Notes: generated by a model from the sequence alone, not told the origin. A stretch of DNA of 64,000 bases from Saccharibacillus brassicae (GCF_006542275.1 NZ_CP041217.1:1287501-1351500), one strand, 5' to 3'. Shown: positions 8,778 through 17,124, counted from the first letter of the stretch. Program-made: numbers and translations.

Positions 8778-9728
8778 CTACCAAAGACTGGTTTCCGTCA
8801 ATTTTTTGGCAATGCGGTTAACGGCGAAGATGAGGATAATGTTGATTGCCGAGTTGAACAGGCCCACGGCGGTCGAGAAACTGTACTGCGCTTTCTGAAT
8901 GCCCGTCTCGTACACGTAAGTCGGAATGATGTTCGAAGCGGAGTAGTTGAGATCGCTCTGCATAAGGAACGCTTTCTCGAACCCGATGCTCATCACGTTG
9001 CCGAGCGCCAGAATGAGCAGAATGACGATCGTCGGCAGGATGCTCGGGATATCGACGTTCAGCACTCTTTTCCATTTGCTTGCTCCGTCCATGATCGCCG
9101 CTTCGTGAAGTTCGGGATTGACGCCGGCAAGCGAGGCCAGGTAGATGATGGTGGCAAACCCCGTCTCCTGCCAGATGCCGGACAGAATGTACAGCGGGCG
9201 GAACCAGCCGGCGTCGGCCATGAACAGGATCGGCTGGCCGCCGAACCACGTAATGACATGGTTGACGATGCCCCTATTGGGAGACAGGAACACGCCCAGC
9301 ATGCCGACCAGCACGACGGTGGAAATAAAGTGCGGCGCGTAGATGACGGTCTGGACGAAGCTCTTGTACTTCTTCGCCATCATCTGGTTCAGCAGCAGGG
9401 CGATAAGGATCGGAGCCGGAAAACTGAACAGCAGCGAGAGAAAGCTCAGCAGCAGCGTGTTCTCCATGATCTGCCAGAAGTTGTACGCGCCGAAAAAGTC
9501 GGCAAAATGCTTGAATCCGACCCATTCGCTGCCCCAGATGCCCTGGCTGGGCGAGAAATCCTTGAACGCGATCTGCACGCCATACATCGGGTAGTACCGG
9601 AACACCAGATAGATCGCCACGATTGGAAGCAAGAACAGATACAGTTGGTAATCCCTTTTGATCCGGCTCCAGACGTTTCGTTTCGCTTTGACTTCCGAGC
9701 GTCCGGTCAAGCTTTGTCTTGATATCAT
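8778..9728 (-). CDS. Sugar ABC transporter permease (LplB/MalF type)
   Basis: This 316-residue multi-pass permease is the first structural gene after the operator region. Of two close ATGs I take 9728 (MISRQSLTGRSE), because AAAGGGAG is well spaced for it; the ATG at 9734 sits only about 2 nt from the site. Landmarks are the N-terminal LFLLPIVAIYLVFRYYPMYG helix and the EAA loop HEAAIMDGASKWKRV near residue 210, which contacts the ATPase. Together with the next gene it forms the heterodimeric membrane pore. Two LacI-type operators lie 41-77 nt upstream of this start, so transcription of the transporter and enzyme genes is probably under the adjacent LacI-family regulator. Confidence 0.93.
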   Translation of the reverse strand: MISRQSLTGRSEVKAKRNVWSRIKRDYQLYLFLLPIVAIYLVFRYYPMYGVQIAFKDFSPSQGIWGSEWVGFKHFADFFGAYNFWQIMENTLLLSFLSLLFSFPAPILIALLLNQMMAKKYKSFVQTVIYAPHFISTVVLVGMLGVFLSPNRGIVNHVITWFGGQPILFMADAGWFRPLYILSGIWQETGFATIIYLASLAGVNPELHEAAIMDGASKWKRVLNVDIPSILPTIVILLILALGNVMSIGFEKAFLMQSDLNYSASNIIPTYVYETGIQKAQYSFSTAVGLFNSAINIILIFAVNRIAKKLTETSLW

Positions 9729-9768
9729 CCTCATTCTCCCTTTCTGTTCACCCAACGTTTATGTAGAA

Positions 9769-9783
9769 TTGAAACGTTTCCAA
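9769..9783. promoter_or_regulatory. LacI-type operator 1 upstream of the fructan transport operon
   Basis: The sequence is TTGAAACGTTTCCAA, a near-perfect palindrome with the central ACGT typical of LacI/GalR-family sites. It lies between the lacI-like gene and the first permease gene. On the minus strand it falls between a TTTAAA (-35-like) and a TACATA (-10-like) hexamer with 18-nt spacing. A bound repressor would therefore occlude RNA polymerase. Confidence 0.75.
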
Positions 9784-9790
9784 TTTAAAT

Positions 9791-9805
9791 TTGAAACGTT
9801 TCCAA
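9791..9805. promoter_or_regulatory. LacI-type operator 2 upstream of the fructan transport operon
   Basis: A second exact copy of TTGAAACGTTTCCAA, 22 bp (about two helical turns) from operator 1. This spacing suits two dimers on one DNA face. A third copy lies upstream of the regulator gene itself. Confidence 0.75.
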
Positions 9806-9830
9806 AACTGGCTAAAAAACAGGCCTTCCG

Positions 9831-10799
9831 TTACGTCGTTTCTCCGGGTCTGAACGTAACGGGCAGGCGATACGTTTCCTGTTCGATTTCGGTGCCTTCG
9901 ATTTTCTTGAACAGCAGTTGGATCGTCATGCGGGCCATCTCTTCGACGGGCTGGCGAATGGTCGACAGCACGGGATGGAAATAGGCGTGGTCCTGAATGC
10001 CGTCGTATCCGATTACGCGCACGTCTTCGGGCACCCGGATACCCAACTTTTTGGCGCGTTCGATATATTTGGCGGCGAACATGTCCGTAATCGCGAACAC
10101 GCCGTCGATATCGCGGTGACGTTCGAGGAACTCTTCGTAATACGCGTCTTCGTCGACGACCGGATCAGGCTTCTCGTAAATGACGTATTCAACGCCAAGC
10201 GCCTCGGCTTCGTCCGCGAAGCCGTCGCGGCGGTTCATCGTCTCGCTGAACAGCTCGGTGCGCGAACCCATAAAAGCGGGCTTGGTCGAACCGGCCTTGA
10301 CCAGTTCCCGCAGCGCCAACCGGCCGCCTTCGTAATTGTCGGACGTGACGCAGGTGATGGTCTTGTCGAAATGCCGGTCGATACTGACGATCGGAATATC
10401 GGTGCGTACCATATGTTCGACGTCGTTGTACGTGATGCCCACGATGCCGGCCACCTTGTTCTGCTGAAGCATCTCCAGGTAATACAGTTCTTTCTCCGGG
10501 CGTCCGCCGCTGTTGCACAGCATAAGCTTGAAGCCCGCCAGATCCAGTTCGTCCTCGATGTAATAAGCGAGTTCCGAGAAGAACGGATGCCAGATACTCG
10601 GAAGCAGCAGCGCGACCGTCTTCGATTTTTGCATTTTGAAATTGCGCGCGACTTCGTTCGGCACGTACTGCAGCGTACGAATCGCTTCTTCGACTTTTCT
10701 TCTCGTCTCGGGCTTGACGGCACCCGAGTTGTTGATGACGCGCGAAACGGTTCCGACCGCGACGCCGGCCAACTGAGCGACATCCTTGACACTCGACAT
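9831..10799 (-). CDS. LacI-family transcriptional regulator of the fructan operon
   Basis: This 322-residue protein starts MSSVKDVAQLAGVAVGTVSR, the classic LacI helix-turn-helix plus hinge (residues about 1-55). A periplasmic-binding-protein-like effector domain follows (SIDRHFD, GYDGIQDHAYFHP). The start ATG at 10799 has GGTGGAG upstream; the in-frame GTG at 10811 is part of that site. The gene reads in the same direction as the transport and enzyme genes and is separated from them by a 102-nt region with two operators. A further operator lies 49 nt upstream of its own start, so it is probably autoregulated. The effector is probably a sugar or sugar phosphate from fructan breakdown (inference). 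CcpA-like global control is less likely, because the sites match each other and flank only this locus. Confidence 0.93.
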   Translation of the reverse strand: MSSVKDVAQLAGVAVGTVSRVINNSGAVKPETRRKVEEAIRTLQYVPNEVARNFKMQKSKTVALLLPSIWHPFFSELAYYIEDELDLAGFKLMLCNSGGRPEKELYYLEMLQQNKVAGIVGITYNDVEHMVRTDIPIVSIDRHFDKTITCVTSDNYEGGRLALRELVKAGSTKPAFMGSRTELFSETMNRRDGFADEAEALGVEYVIYEKPDPVVDEDAYYEEFLERHRDIDGVFAITDMFAAKYIERAKKLGIRVPEDVRVIGYDGIQDHAYFHPVLSTIRQPVEEMARMTIQLLFKKIEGTEIEQETYRLPVTFRPGETT

Positions 10800-10848
10800 T
10801 TGTTTCTCCACCTACTTTTTCTCTCTTTAGGCGTATGATAGCACCAAA

Positions 10849-10863
10849 TTGGAAACGTTTCAA
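10849..10863. promoter_or_regulatory. LacI-type operator 3, upstream of the regulator gene
   Basis: TTGGAAACGTTTCAA is the reverse complement of operators 1 and 2, placed 49 nt upstream of the LacI-family start codon. It points to negative autoregulation by the same protein. It could also serve as a cre-like site for CcpA, which has a similar consensus. Confidence 0.7.
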
Positions 10864-10900
10864 CTCTTTTTTTGAAAGCGTTATTTTCGTTCTGGATATA

Positions 10901-10923
10901 AAAAAAACCGGACGCTTGTCCGG
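10901..10923 (-). terminator. Rho-independent terminator
   Basis: CCGGAC-GCTT-GTCCGG forms a perfect 6-bp stem followed on the minus strand by seven T. It ends the transcript of the small gene at 11019-11393 and insulates the LacI promoter. Confidence 0.8.
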
Positions 10924-11018
10924 CCTGCCTGCTTCGCGCCGAGGCGCGTTTTCGGAGCGTTCCCGAGCATTTCCTCGCCTTCGGCCGCGATCGGCGGTAC
11001 CCGGTCAGCAGCGCCGGT

Positions 11019-11393
11019 TCAGCGGTACTGCCTCGGATCGTGCGGATTCGGAATCGGCTCGGGATGGAGCCGGCACCATTGCACCGCGTGATCGCTCAAT
11101 TCGTGGAACGATTCATAATCCAGATACGCGATCTTCGGCTGCCGGATACGATTGATGATCGTCTCGACCCGCTCCCTGAACACGGGATCGGCCATGCGCT
11201 GCGCGTGGAACGTCTTCTCGATAAAATCGGCGAACAGCTCGTACCCTTCGTCCCAGTTCGCGTTGCCGTTTTGTTCGGCTTCTTCGTGCAGGCGGGCGAC
11301 CGAGCGGATCAGTTCGCCCTGCACGGTCGGCGCCTGGCCGCTATCCGGTACGAGCGTCTCTTGCAGCGTGCGGAATTGTTCGGCGTATTTCAT
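11019..11393 (-). CDS. Conserved hypothetical protein, 124 aa
   Basis: I do not recognise the family. The product (MKYAEQFRTLQETLVPDSGQ) is acidic, soluble, mainly helical by appearance, and has no signal peptide or membrane segment. AAAGGAGG lies about 12 nt upstream of the ATG. A clear terminator follows its stop, so it is a self-contained unit. Codon use matches the neighbours, which supports a real gene. Nothing in the context ties it to the fructan operon on its left or the DUF3024-like gene on its right. Confidence 0.75.
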   Translation of the reverse strand: MKYAEQFRTLQETLVPDSGQAPTVQGELIRSVARLHEEAEQNGNANWDEGYELFADFIEKTFHAQRMADPVFRERVETIINRIRQPKIAYLDYESFHELSDHAVQWCRLHPEPIPNPHDPRQYR

Positions 11394-11454
11394 CCTAATT
11401 AAGCCTCCTTTTTCGTTAAAAAATGCCCAGGTCGTTGGCGGCCACGCGGTTCAG

Positions 11455-11739
11455 CTACGCCTGGAAATCGTCGCTTGGCGGAATCTCCGGCACCGGGCGC
11501 CAGCGGCCGCCGCTGTCCATGCCGTAGACGTTCCATCCGCCGGCGTCGAGCCGGAACTGAGCGACCGGCAGCTCGATCCAGCCGGCGCCGTCTTTGGACG
11601 GACGCTGCTCGATCAGCATCACTTCGTCGCCTTCCAGCGAATAGCCGATGCTGCGCCGGTTGCGCAGCTGCTCCTCGGCGGCGCTCTCCATATAATGCCG
11701 CATGATTTTCTCGATCCGTCGCTTCGTGAAATCGTCCAT
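11455..11739 (-). CDS. DUF3024-family small protein
   Basis: The 94-residue product begins MDDFTKRRIEKIMRHYMES and contains LIEQRP and VAQFRLDAGGWNVYG. This matches the pattern I know for DUF3024 proteins of Bacillales: an N-terminal helix, then a short beta-rich half ending in a W-x-Y strand. The function of the family is unknown. It is cytoplasmic with no signal peptide. An AGAGG-type site precedes the ATG at 11739. It lies between two unrelated genes on the same strand with no clear operon partner. Confidence 0.8.
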   Translation of the reverse strand: MDDFTKRRIEKIMRHYMESAAEEQLRNRRSIGYSLEGDEVMLIEQRPSKDGAGWIELPVAQFRLDAGGWNVYGMDSGGRWRPVPEIPPSDDFQA

Positions 11740-11827
11740 GTTCGCAAGGCCTCTTCTCTTGTGCTGTCGCTGCTTGTGCGGCTTATGCTGTCGTTTCTTA
11801 GGCTGCTCATTCTGCTCTGCGCTTCGC

Positions 11828-12949
11828 TTACCCGGGTTCCGGTCCTTCGCCGGCGGCGGCCAGCCTTTCGGCCAGTTCGCGGCCCAGCGCGGACGCCGCG
11901 TCTAGGCGCCGATACGAACGCGGCGGCGGGAAGCCGAACGTCCCGCGCATGTCGGCCAGCGGCAGCGGAGCGATCGGCCGCACCGCCAGAATCGGCACGG
12001 CGAAGCCGCGCTTCGTGCCGTCGAAATACGCCAGCGTCTGCGCGTACGAGCCTGGCTCGTCGCGCTCCGCGAGCGCGGCCAGCTCTTCCGGCGTGCCCGC
12101 AATCGGGCGGCCGAATTGCGCGTAGGCGGCGATCGCTCCGACCGGCGCGGATACGTACAGGTACGCGCCGGCCGGCCGGCCTGCGAAGCGCCGCCGAAAT
12201 TCATGCTTCTTCGTGCCCGCGAGCATCCGGGCGTAAGGCTCGGGGCGCAGGCTGACGATCAGCGGGTCGCGTTCAAGCTCCGCTTCGCCAGGCGCCGCGT
12301 ACCTCTCTGCCGCATTTGCCGTACCTGCCTCGCCCGCCGAAGATAAAGCTTCGGACGGAGTCGGGTCTGCGCCTTCTTTTCCCAAGCTCGCCATCAGCGT
12401 GATCGACGTCCCTTCCCGGCCGACTTCTTCGAAGCCGAAGCGGCGGTACAGCTTCATCGCGGATTCGTTGCCCGGATCGACGCTCAGCGATGCCCGCCGC
12501 GCGCCCCGCTCCCGCAGTCCGTCCAGCAGACGCTCCAGCAGCGCCGTCCCGATGCCTTGGCCCCGACTGCCCGGCAGCAGCGCCATCCCGAGCTCCGGTA
12601 CGTCCGGCGCGACATAACCGTAGCCCCGGTTGTCCGCGCCGAAATAACGGGCTGTCGCCGAACCGAGCGGCGTCCCGTCCGGCGCTTCGGCAATCACGCC
12701 GAAATCGCCGGCCCGGCCCCAGTCTTCCGCGTATTTGCGCATGGACGGCTGTTCGAGAATCGAACGGTCGAACGGCTCCGCGCCTTCTTGTACATACAAC
12801 GACTCGAACAGCATGTCCCATAGAAAAGGAAGATCTTCTGCTGTCGCGGGGCGTATCCGGTACGACGGCTCGCGGCTGCCGCCCTGATCGACAGTCGGGC
12901 GTTCCCGCGGCGCTGCCTGTTTCTTGTGAGGGTCCATTTGGTTGTGCAT
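11828..12949 (-). CDS. GNAT acetyltransferase fused to an ASCH/PUA-like domain
   Basis: The 373-residue product starts MHNQMDPHKKQ at 12949 (GGAAGGAG upstream). Residues about 25-195 are a GNAT fold with the acetyl-CoA loop GSRGQGIGTALLERL and the YRRFGFEEVGREG strand near the end. After a low-complexity Ala/Glu linker, residues about 235-370 carry an ASCH-like domain: LIVSLRPEPYARMLAGTKKHEFRRRF, a PUA-like RNA-binding fold, with YLYVSAPVGAIAAYA. The pairing suggests acetylation of an RNA-associated or nucleotide-like substrate, but this is inference. Longer in-frame extensions upstream run through the remains of another gene and a 15-bp repeat and are rejected. The domain calls are from motif memory. 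Confidence 0.8.
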   Translation of the reverse strand: MHNQMDPHKKQAAPRERPTVDQGGSREPSYRIRPATAEDLPFLWDMLFESLYVQEGAEPFDRSILEQPSMRKYAEDWGRAGDFGVIAEAPDGTPLGSATARYFGADNRGYGYVAPDVPELGMALLPGSRGQGIGTALLERLLDGLRERGARRASLSVDPGNESAMKLYRRFGFEEVGREGTSITLMASLGKEGADPTPSEALSSAGEAGTANAAERYAAPGEAELERDPLIVSLRPEPYARMLAGTKKHEFRRRFAGRPAGAYLYVSAPVGAIAAYAQFGRPIAGTPEELAALAERDEPGSYAQTLAYFDGTKRGFAVPILAVRPIAPLPLADMRGTFGFPPPRSYRRLDAASALGRELAERLAAAGEGPEPG

Positions 12950-13022
12950 CCTTGTAAGCTCCTTCCCGATGCCGCTTTTTCTGCCGGGCGACCACGATCT
13001 CAAGCGATCGAACCGCAGGCTG

Positions 13023-13067
13023 CTTTTCGTGTTCATTCTTTTCGCGTTCATTCTTTTCGTGTTCATT
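13023..13067. repeat. 15-bp tandem repeat, three copies
   Basis: CTTTTCGTGTTCATT occurs three times in a row with one mismatch in the middle copy. The third copy covers the stop codon of the broken gene on the minus strand. The unit length is a multiple of three, so slippage here keeps reading frame. Confidence 0.85.
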
Positions 13068-13406
13068 CCCGGGCTCTTTTGCCCCGCTTCCGCCATTGCC
13101 ACACTCCGAAAGCAGCCGCAAGCAGTACAATCCCGGTCAGTACTCCGATCCATCCTCTATTGTTACCCGTTTCTTCATTCGCTTGCGTTAGGACTTCCTG
13201 CGGTCATAGGCTTCGTTCCGGCCGTCTTTGAACTTTTCGATCCCAAGCACCGTTCCGGTCAGAACGGCCGCGGCTTGCTCTGTCGCCAGGTCCGCCGCTG
13301 CCGGAATGGAGCAGCTGCAAGCCAGCGCTTTTCCGGACGGCACATACAGGTTTACAGACACCAGAATCAGCAGCAGGACAACCGACATCATGACGGATCT
13401 TCGCAT
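13063..13406 (-). pseudogene. Internally deleted secreted 'CSC' membrane-anchored protein gene
   Basis: The 5' part (13406 to about 13190) encodes MRRSVMMSVVLLLILVSVNL, a signal peptide, then ACSCS and a short strand region (TGTVLGIEKFKDGRN), and stops at 13188. In another frame just downstream, the minus strand encodes a plausible C-terminal anchor: QEVLTQANEETGNN, then GWIGVLTGIVLLAAAFGVW and QWRKRGKRARE, ending at 13063. Full-length homologues I know have a secreted CSC head of about 120-150 residues and exactly such a C-terminal helix. About 80-100 residues between the two parts are missing and the frame is broken. The 72-residue N-terminal piece may still be expressed as a small secreted peptide. 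Upstream region to 13624 is otherwise without a gene. Confidence 0.65.
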
Positions 13407-13624
13407 CTCAGGTTCTTCTCTCCTCCCGATTTTCCGGTCATTCTCCCCTTAAACGGAGCCTGCCGCCAAAAAGTTACAAAAACCCCGTTTTACCTGCCGT
13501 ACGTTTTCGTTTCGTCCCGGATTTGAGTCTGAACGCCCCGTTTCGGGTAATGAGCAAAAGAATTGTTACGGATAATGCGCGTTTTTCATCCATTTTCAAA
13601 TAAGAAGGAGAGCTGGTCCAACCT

Positions 13625-15847
13625 ATGAGTAAAACGATTTTCGTATCCAACCGTCTTCCCGTCACCGTCAGCAAACACGAATCCGGCCTGGAGTACAAGG
13701 AAAGCATAGGCGGTCTGGCTACCGGACTCAAAAACTACCATGAACAGGGCAGCACGGTCTGGGCCGGCTGGCCGGGCGTCGCGCAGGACGATCTCAGCGA
13801 AGAAGAGAGTTCCTCCGTTGCCGACACCCTCAGAAACGACTACAAATGCCTGTCGGTCCCTTTGACTTCCGACGACATCGAACAATATTACCACGGCTTC
13901 TGCAACGAGACGATCTGGCCTCTGTTCCATTATTTCACGAGCGCGGTCGAGTATAAAAAAGAGACGTGGGAAGCGTACCAGCGCGTAAACCGCAAGTTTT
14001 TCGATTCGGTTGATCCGCTGATCGAGGAAGGCGACACGATCTGGATCCACGATTACCAGCTCATGCTGCTGCCGCAGATGATCCGGGAAAAGCATCCGGA
14101 CGTGAAGATCGGATTCTTCCTCCATATTCCGTTCCCTTCGTACGAAATCTATCGTCAGATGATCTGGCGCGACGAGATTCTGCAAGGATTGATGGGCGCG
14201 AACCTGATCGGTTTCCATACGTACGATTACGTGCGCCACTTCCTGAGCAGCGTGCGCCGTCTGCTCGGACACGAACACAGCCTGTACAAAATGCAGCTGG
14301 AGTCGCATGTCGTACAGGTAGACGCGTTCCCGATGGGCATCGATTACGACTATTTCGCCAAAACGCCGACCAAAGAAAACGCGTCGCAGGAAACGATGGA
14401 TTTCGTCAAAAGCACGCAGAACGTCCGCAACATCATCTCGGTCGACCGTCTGGACTATACGAAAGGCATTCCCGACCGGATCAAAGCGTTCAAGCAGTTT
14501 CTGTCCAACTACCCGGAATACCGGGAAAAGGTACGCCTGAACCTGATCATCGCGCCGTCCCGCGTCGGCATCGAGAAATACGATAACCTCAAGCGGGAGA
14601 TCGAAGAGCTCGTCAGCGAAGTGAACGGCGAATACGGCACGTTCAACTGGATGCCGGTCTGGTTCTTCTTCCGCACCGTGTCCCAGGACGACCTGATCGC
14701 TTTCTACCGCCACAGCGACGTGCTGCTCGTCACTCCGCTGCGCGACGGCATGAACCTGGTCGCCAAAGAATACGTCGCTTCGCGCACCGATTACAAAGGC
14801 ATGCTCGTCATGAGCGAGACGGCCGGCGCCGCCAGCGAACTCGGCGAAGCGATCATCGTCAACACGAACGATCACGAAGCGATCGCGGCCGGCATCAAGA
14901 TGGCGCTCGAAATGCCGGAAGACGACAAGATGGACCGCAACAAAAACATGCACCGCCGGATCTCCCGCTACAACGTCAAGTTCTGGGCGGAAGAATTCCT
15001 GAACACGCTGCAGGGTTCGCCGGAAGAGAAGATCCATACCGAACCGCTCGATCGCCTGACTTCCGCTTCGTCGGAACTCGATCTGGCGTACCGGACCGCG
15101 AACAAGCGGGTGCTGTTCCTCGACTACGACGGCACGCTCGTCGGCTTCAAGCCGACGCCGGATCAGGCGCGGCCGGACCGCGAACTGAAGCAGCTGCTGA
15201 CGACGCTGACCGAAGATCCGAAGAACACGGTCGTCATCATCACCGGACGCGACCGCTTCACAGCCGAGAAATGGCTGGGCGATCTGAACCTCAGCATCGT
15301 CGCGGCGCACGGTCTGTGGTTCCGCCCGGCGGGCGGCGAATGGACGATGACGCTGAACATCGACAACGAATGGAAAGAAGCGATCCGTCCGATCATGGAG
15401 ACGTACACCGACCGGACGCCGGGCTCGCTGATCGAAGAGAAAGACTATTCGATCGCCTGGCATTACCGCCAGTCCGAACCGGACATCGCGGCCGTGAAGC
15501 GCAACGAGCTGAAGGAAGCGCTCATGTCCATCACCCAGTCGATGACCGTCGGCGTTCTGGACGGCAACAAAGTTATCGAAGTCAAAGATACGCGGGTCAA
15601 CAAAGGCCACGGCGCGCATCTCATGCTGAGGCAGGGCAACTTCGACTTCGTGTTCGGCGCCGGCGACGACCGGACCGACGAAGACATGTTCGCGGCGCTG
15701 CCGGAGCACGCGTACTCCGTCAAGATCGGCAAAGAAGTGACGGCGGCCCGATACCGCCTCAAATCTTCCGCCGATATCCGCGCCCTGCTGGGCCGCTTTA
15801 CGCAGGTCTCCGGCGAAGTGGCGGAAGATGCGGCGAAAAGCAAGTAA
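13625..15847 (+). CDS. Bifunctional trehalose-6-phosphate synthase/phosphatase
   Basis: This 740-residue enzyme starts MSKTIFVSNRLPVTV. Residues about 1-465 are a GT20 trehalose-6-phosphate synthase (IHDYQLMLLP, GFFLHIPFPSYEI, VDRLDYTKGIPDRIKAF, TPLRDGMNLVAKEY). It joins glucose from UDP-glucose to glucose-6-phosphate. Residues about 490-735 are a HAD-type trehalose-6-phosphate phosphatase: LFLDYDGTLVGF carries the nucleophilic Asp pair near residue 499, and GAGDDRTDEDMF binds Mg2+. The two steps of the OtsAB pathway are thus on one chain, giving trehalose for osmotic, desiccation or spore protection. AAGGAGAG lies about 12 nt before the ATG, somewhat far. A strong terminator follows, so the gene is monocistronic. 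Confidence 0.95.
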   Translation: MSKTIFVSNRLPVTVSKHESGLEYKESIGGLATGLKNYHEQGSTVWAGWPGVAQDDLSEEESSSVADTLRNDYKCLSVPLTSDDIEQYYHGFCNETIWPLFHYFTSAVEYKKETWEAYQRVNRKFFDSVDPLIEEGDTIWIHDYQLMLLPQMIREKHPDVKIGFFLHIPFPSYEIYRQMIWRDEILQGLMGANLIGFHTYDYVRHFLSSVRRLLGHEHSLYKMQLESHVVQVDAFPMGIDYDYFAKTPTKENASQETMDFVKSTQNVRNIISVDRLDYTKGIPDRIKAFKQFLSNYPEYREKVRLNLIIAPSRVGIEKYDNLKREIEELVSEVNGEYGTFNWMPVWFFFRTVSQDDLIAFYRHSDVLLVTPLRDGMNLVAKEYVASRTDYKGMLVMSETAGAASELGEAIIVNTNDHEAIAAGIKMALEMPEDDKMDRNKNMHRRISRYNVKFWAEEFLNTLQGSPEEKIHTEPLDRLTSASSELDLAYRTANKRVLFLDYDGTLVGFKPTPDQARPDRELKQLLTTLTEDPKNTVVIITGRDRFTAEKWLGDLNLSIVAAHGLWFRPAGGEWTMTLNIDNEWKEAIRPIMETYTDRTPGSLIEEKDYSIAWHYRQSEPDIAAVKRNELKEALMSITQSMTVGVLDGNKVIEVKDTRVNKGHGAHLMLRQGNFDFVFGAGDDRTDEDMFAALPEHAYSVKIGKEVTAARYRLKSSADIRALLGRFTQVSGEVAEDAAKSK

Positions 15848-15896
15848 GCGGCCGGATACCGGATCGTTTATAGCAGGATATATGAAAAGAAGCCGA

Positions 15897-15929
15897 AAGA
15901 AGCCGAGCGGTTGGCTCGGCTTCTTTTTT
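15897..15929 (+). terminator. Rho-independent terminator of the trehalose gene
   Basis: An 11-bp stem (AAGAAGCCGAG / CTCGGCTTCTT) with a 7-nt loop is followed by T's, 50 nt after the stop codon. Confidence 0.9.
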
Positions 15930-16102
15930 GTGGTGTTTTTTGGGTGGATGTGCGCCGTTTGGGTATGGGTTGGCGGCTTTTGGGGTGTGGGCTTTTGAGG
16001 CTTTTGGCGATTTTGGAGCGAGCCAGGCGAGACTGAACGCTGCGAGGCGAAGCCAAACGTGGTCAGAGACAGGCCGAACGTGGCAAAGCAAGCCCGGCTT
16101 CG
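15930..16102. other. Non-coding stretch, nothing recognised
   Basis: G/T-rich then G/A-rich sequence without a supported reading frame on either strand. It leads into the 113-bp repeat block. Confidence 0.5.
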
Positions 16103-16470
16103 AAAATGTGCACATCAAGTCAACATTTCACGCGATTATCAGCCGCCGGAGCAATAATGCTGACTAAAAGGCAACATTTCAGCCGATTTCGACGCCTAAT
16201 CCGACCAAGTCGACTAAAATGTGCACATAAGGTCAACATTTCACGCGATTAGCAGCCGCCGGAGCAACAATGCTGACTAAAAGGCAACATTTTAGCCGAT
16301 TTCGACGCCTAATCCGACTAAGTCGACTAAAATGTGCACATAAAGTCAACATTTCACGCGATTATCGGCCGCCGGAGCAATAATGCTGCCTAAAAGGCAA
16401 CATTTTAGCCGATTTCGACGCCTAATCCGACCAAATCGACTAAAATGTGCACATCAAGTCAACATTCGCT
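16103..16470. repeat. 113-bp tandem repeat, three full copies plus a partial one
   Basis: Copies start at 16103, 16216, 16329 and (partial) 16442, with an exact 113-bp period and few mismatches. Each begins AAAATGTGCACAT, holding the perfect 10-bp palindrome ATGTGCACAT, followed by GTCAACATTT. Mid-unit there is a second AAAGGCAACATTT motif. A degenerate extra copy of the first motif lies at 16492-16520. No reading frame is maintained. It sits between a terminator and the 3' end of a convergent operon, so it is not an obvious promoter. Confidence 0.9.
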
Positions 16471-16620
16471 CCAAAACCCGCTCGATAAGCCGAAAATGTG
16501 CATTAAAAGTCAACATTTCCGCGACTGCGCAGGTTTCCGACACTCCGATCGCCCTAGACCTGCACTCTTCAACCTTCACTCTTCAATCTTTTCAAACCTT
16601 CAACCCTTCAACCCTTCAAC

Positions 16621-16660
16621 TCTTCCCACTCTTCCCACTCTTCCCACTCTTCCCACTCTT
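16621..16660. repeat. 9-bp tandem repeat in a pyrimidine-rich tract
   Basis: TCTTCCCAC repeats four times plus a partial copy. It is preceded by a degenerate CTTCAACC tract (16567-16620). It lies downstream of the RidA operon on the minus strand and is likely a slippage product. Confidence 0.8.
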
Positions 16661-16734
16661 CGAGCCTTCCCCATCGCCCGGAACAACCGGCCGCTTATCC
16701 AGCAATTCCGCCTGCCCCTTCGCCAATTCCGGCT

Positions 16735-17124
16735 CTACTCCTCCGGTACAATCGCCTGCACCTCGATCTCTACAAGCAGCGCCGGATCGATCAGCGCCTT
16801 TACTTCAACCATCGTCGCCACGGGACGAATGTCGCGGAAAGCTTCGCCGTGGGCGCGTCCGATCTCTTCCCACTGCGAAATATCGGTCACGAACATGCGC
16901 GTGCGGACGACATGCTCCATTTTCGCTCCAACGTGCTCCAGCGCTTCCCGGATCGTGCCCAGAATCTCCGCCGTCTGCCGGTACGGATCGCCGACTCCGA
17001 CGACCTCTCCGTCCTTCATCGCCGTTGTGCCCGCGACTTCCACGACGTTGCCGACGCGGACCGCGCGGCTGTAACCGACGATCGGTTCCCACGGGGAACC
17101 GGTCGAGTATGTTTGTCTGGTCAT
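16735..17124 (-). CDS. RidA family protein (second of a pair)
   Basis: The 129-residue product (MTRQTYSTGSPWEP) has the YjgF/RidA fold signature: GYSRAVRVGNVVEVAGTTA early, and MVEVKALIDPALLVEIEVQAIV at the end with the Arg-less variant of the terminal motif. Canonical RidA deaminates reactive enamine/imine intermediates from PLP enzymes. Here the final IE(V/A) motif is kept, but the Arg that binds the carboxylate is not at the usual place, so another substrate is possible. The ATG overlaps the TGA of the upstream RidA-like gene (ATGA). Both follow a histidine-phosphatase gene. Confidence 0.88.
   Translation of the reverse strand: MTRQTYSTGSPWEPIVGYSRAVRVGNVVEVAGTTAMKDGEVVGVGDPYRQTAEILGTIREALEHVGAKMEHVVRTRMFVTDISQWEEIGRAHGEAFRDIRPVATMVEVKALIDPALLVEIEVQAIVPEE

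Noticed and set aside
12950-13153. N-terminal extension of the GNAT-ASCH protein
   Set aside because: It runs through the 15-bp repeat and the remains of the neighbouring gene; a proper site and ATG exist at 12949.
13586-15709. A 707-codon frame antisense to the trehalose enzyme
   Set aside because: Pure shadow of a fully conserved bifunctional enzyme.
15930-16102. Small G/T-rich gene
   Set aside because: No conserved-looking frame, start or binding site on either strand.
16103-16470. CRISPR array
   Set aside because: The whole 113-bp unit is repeated, with no variable spacers and no cas genes near.
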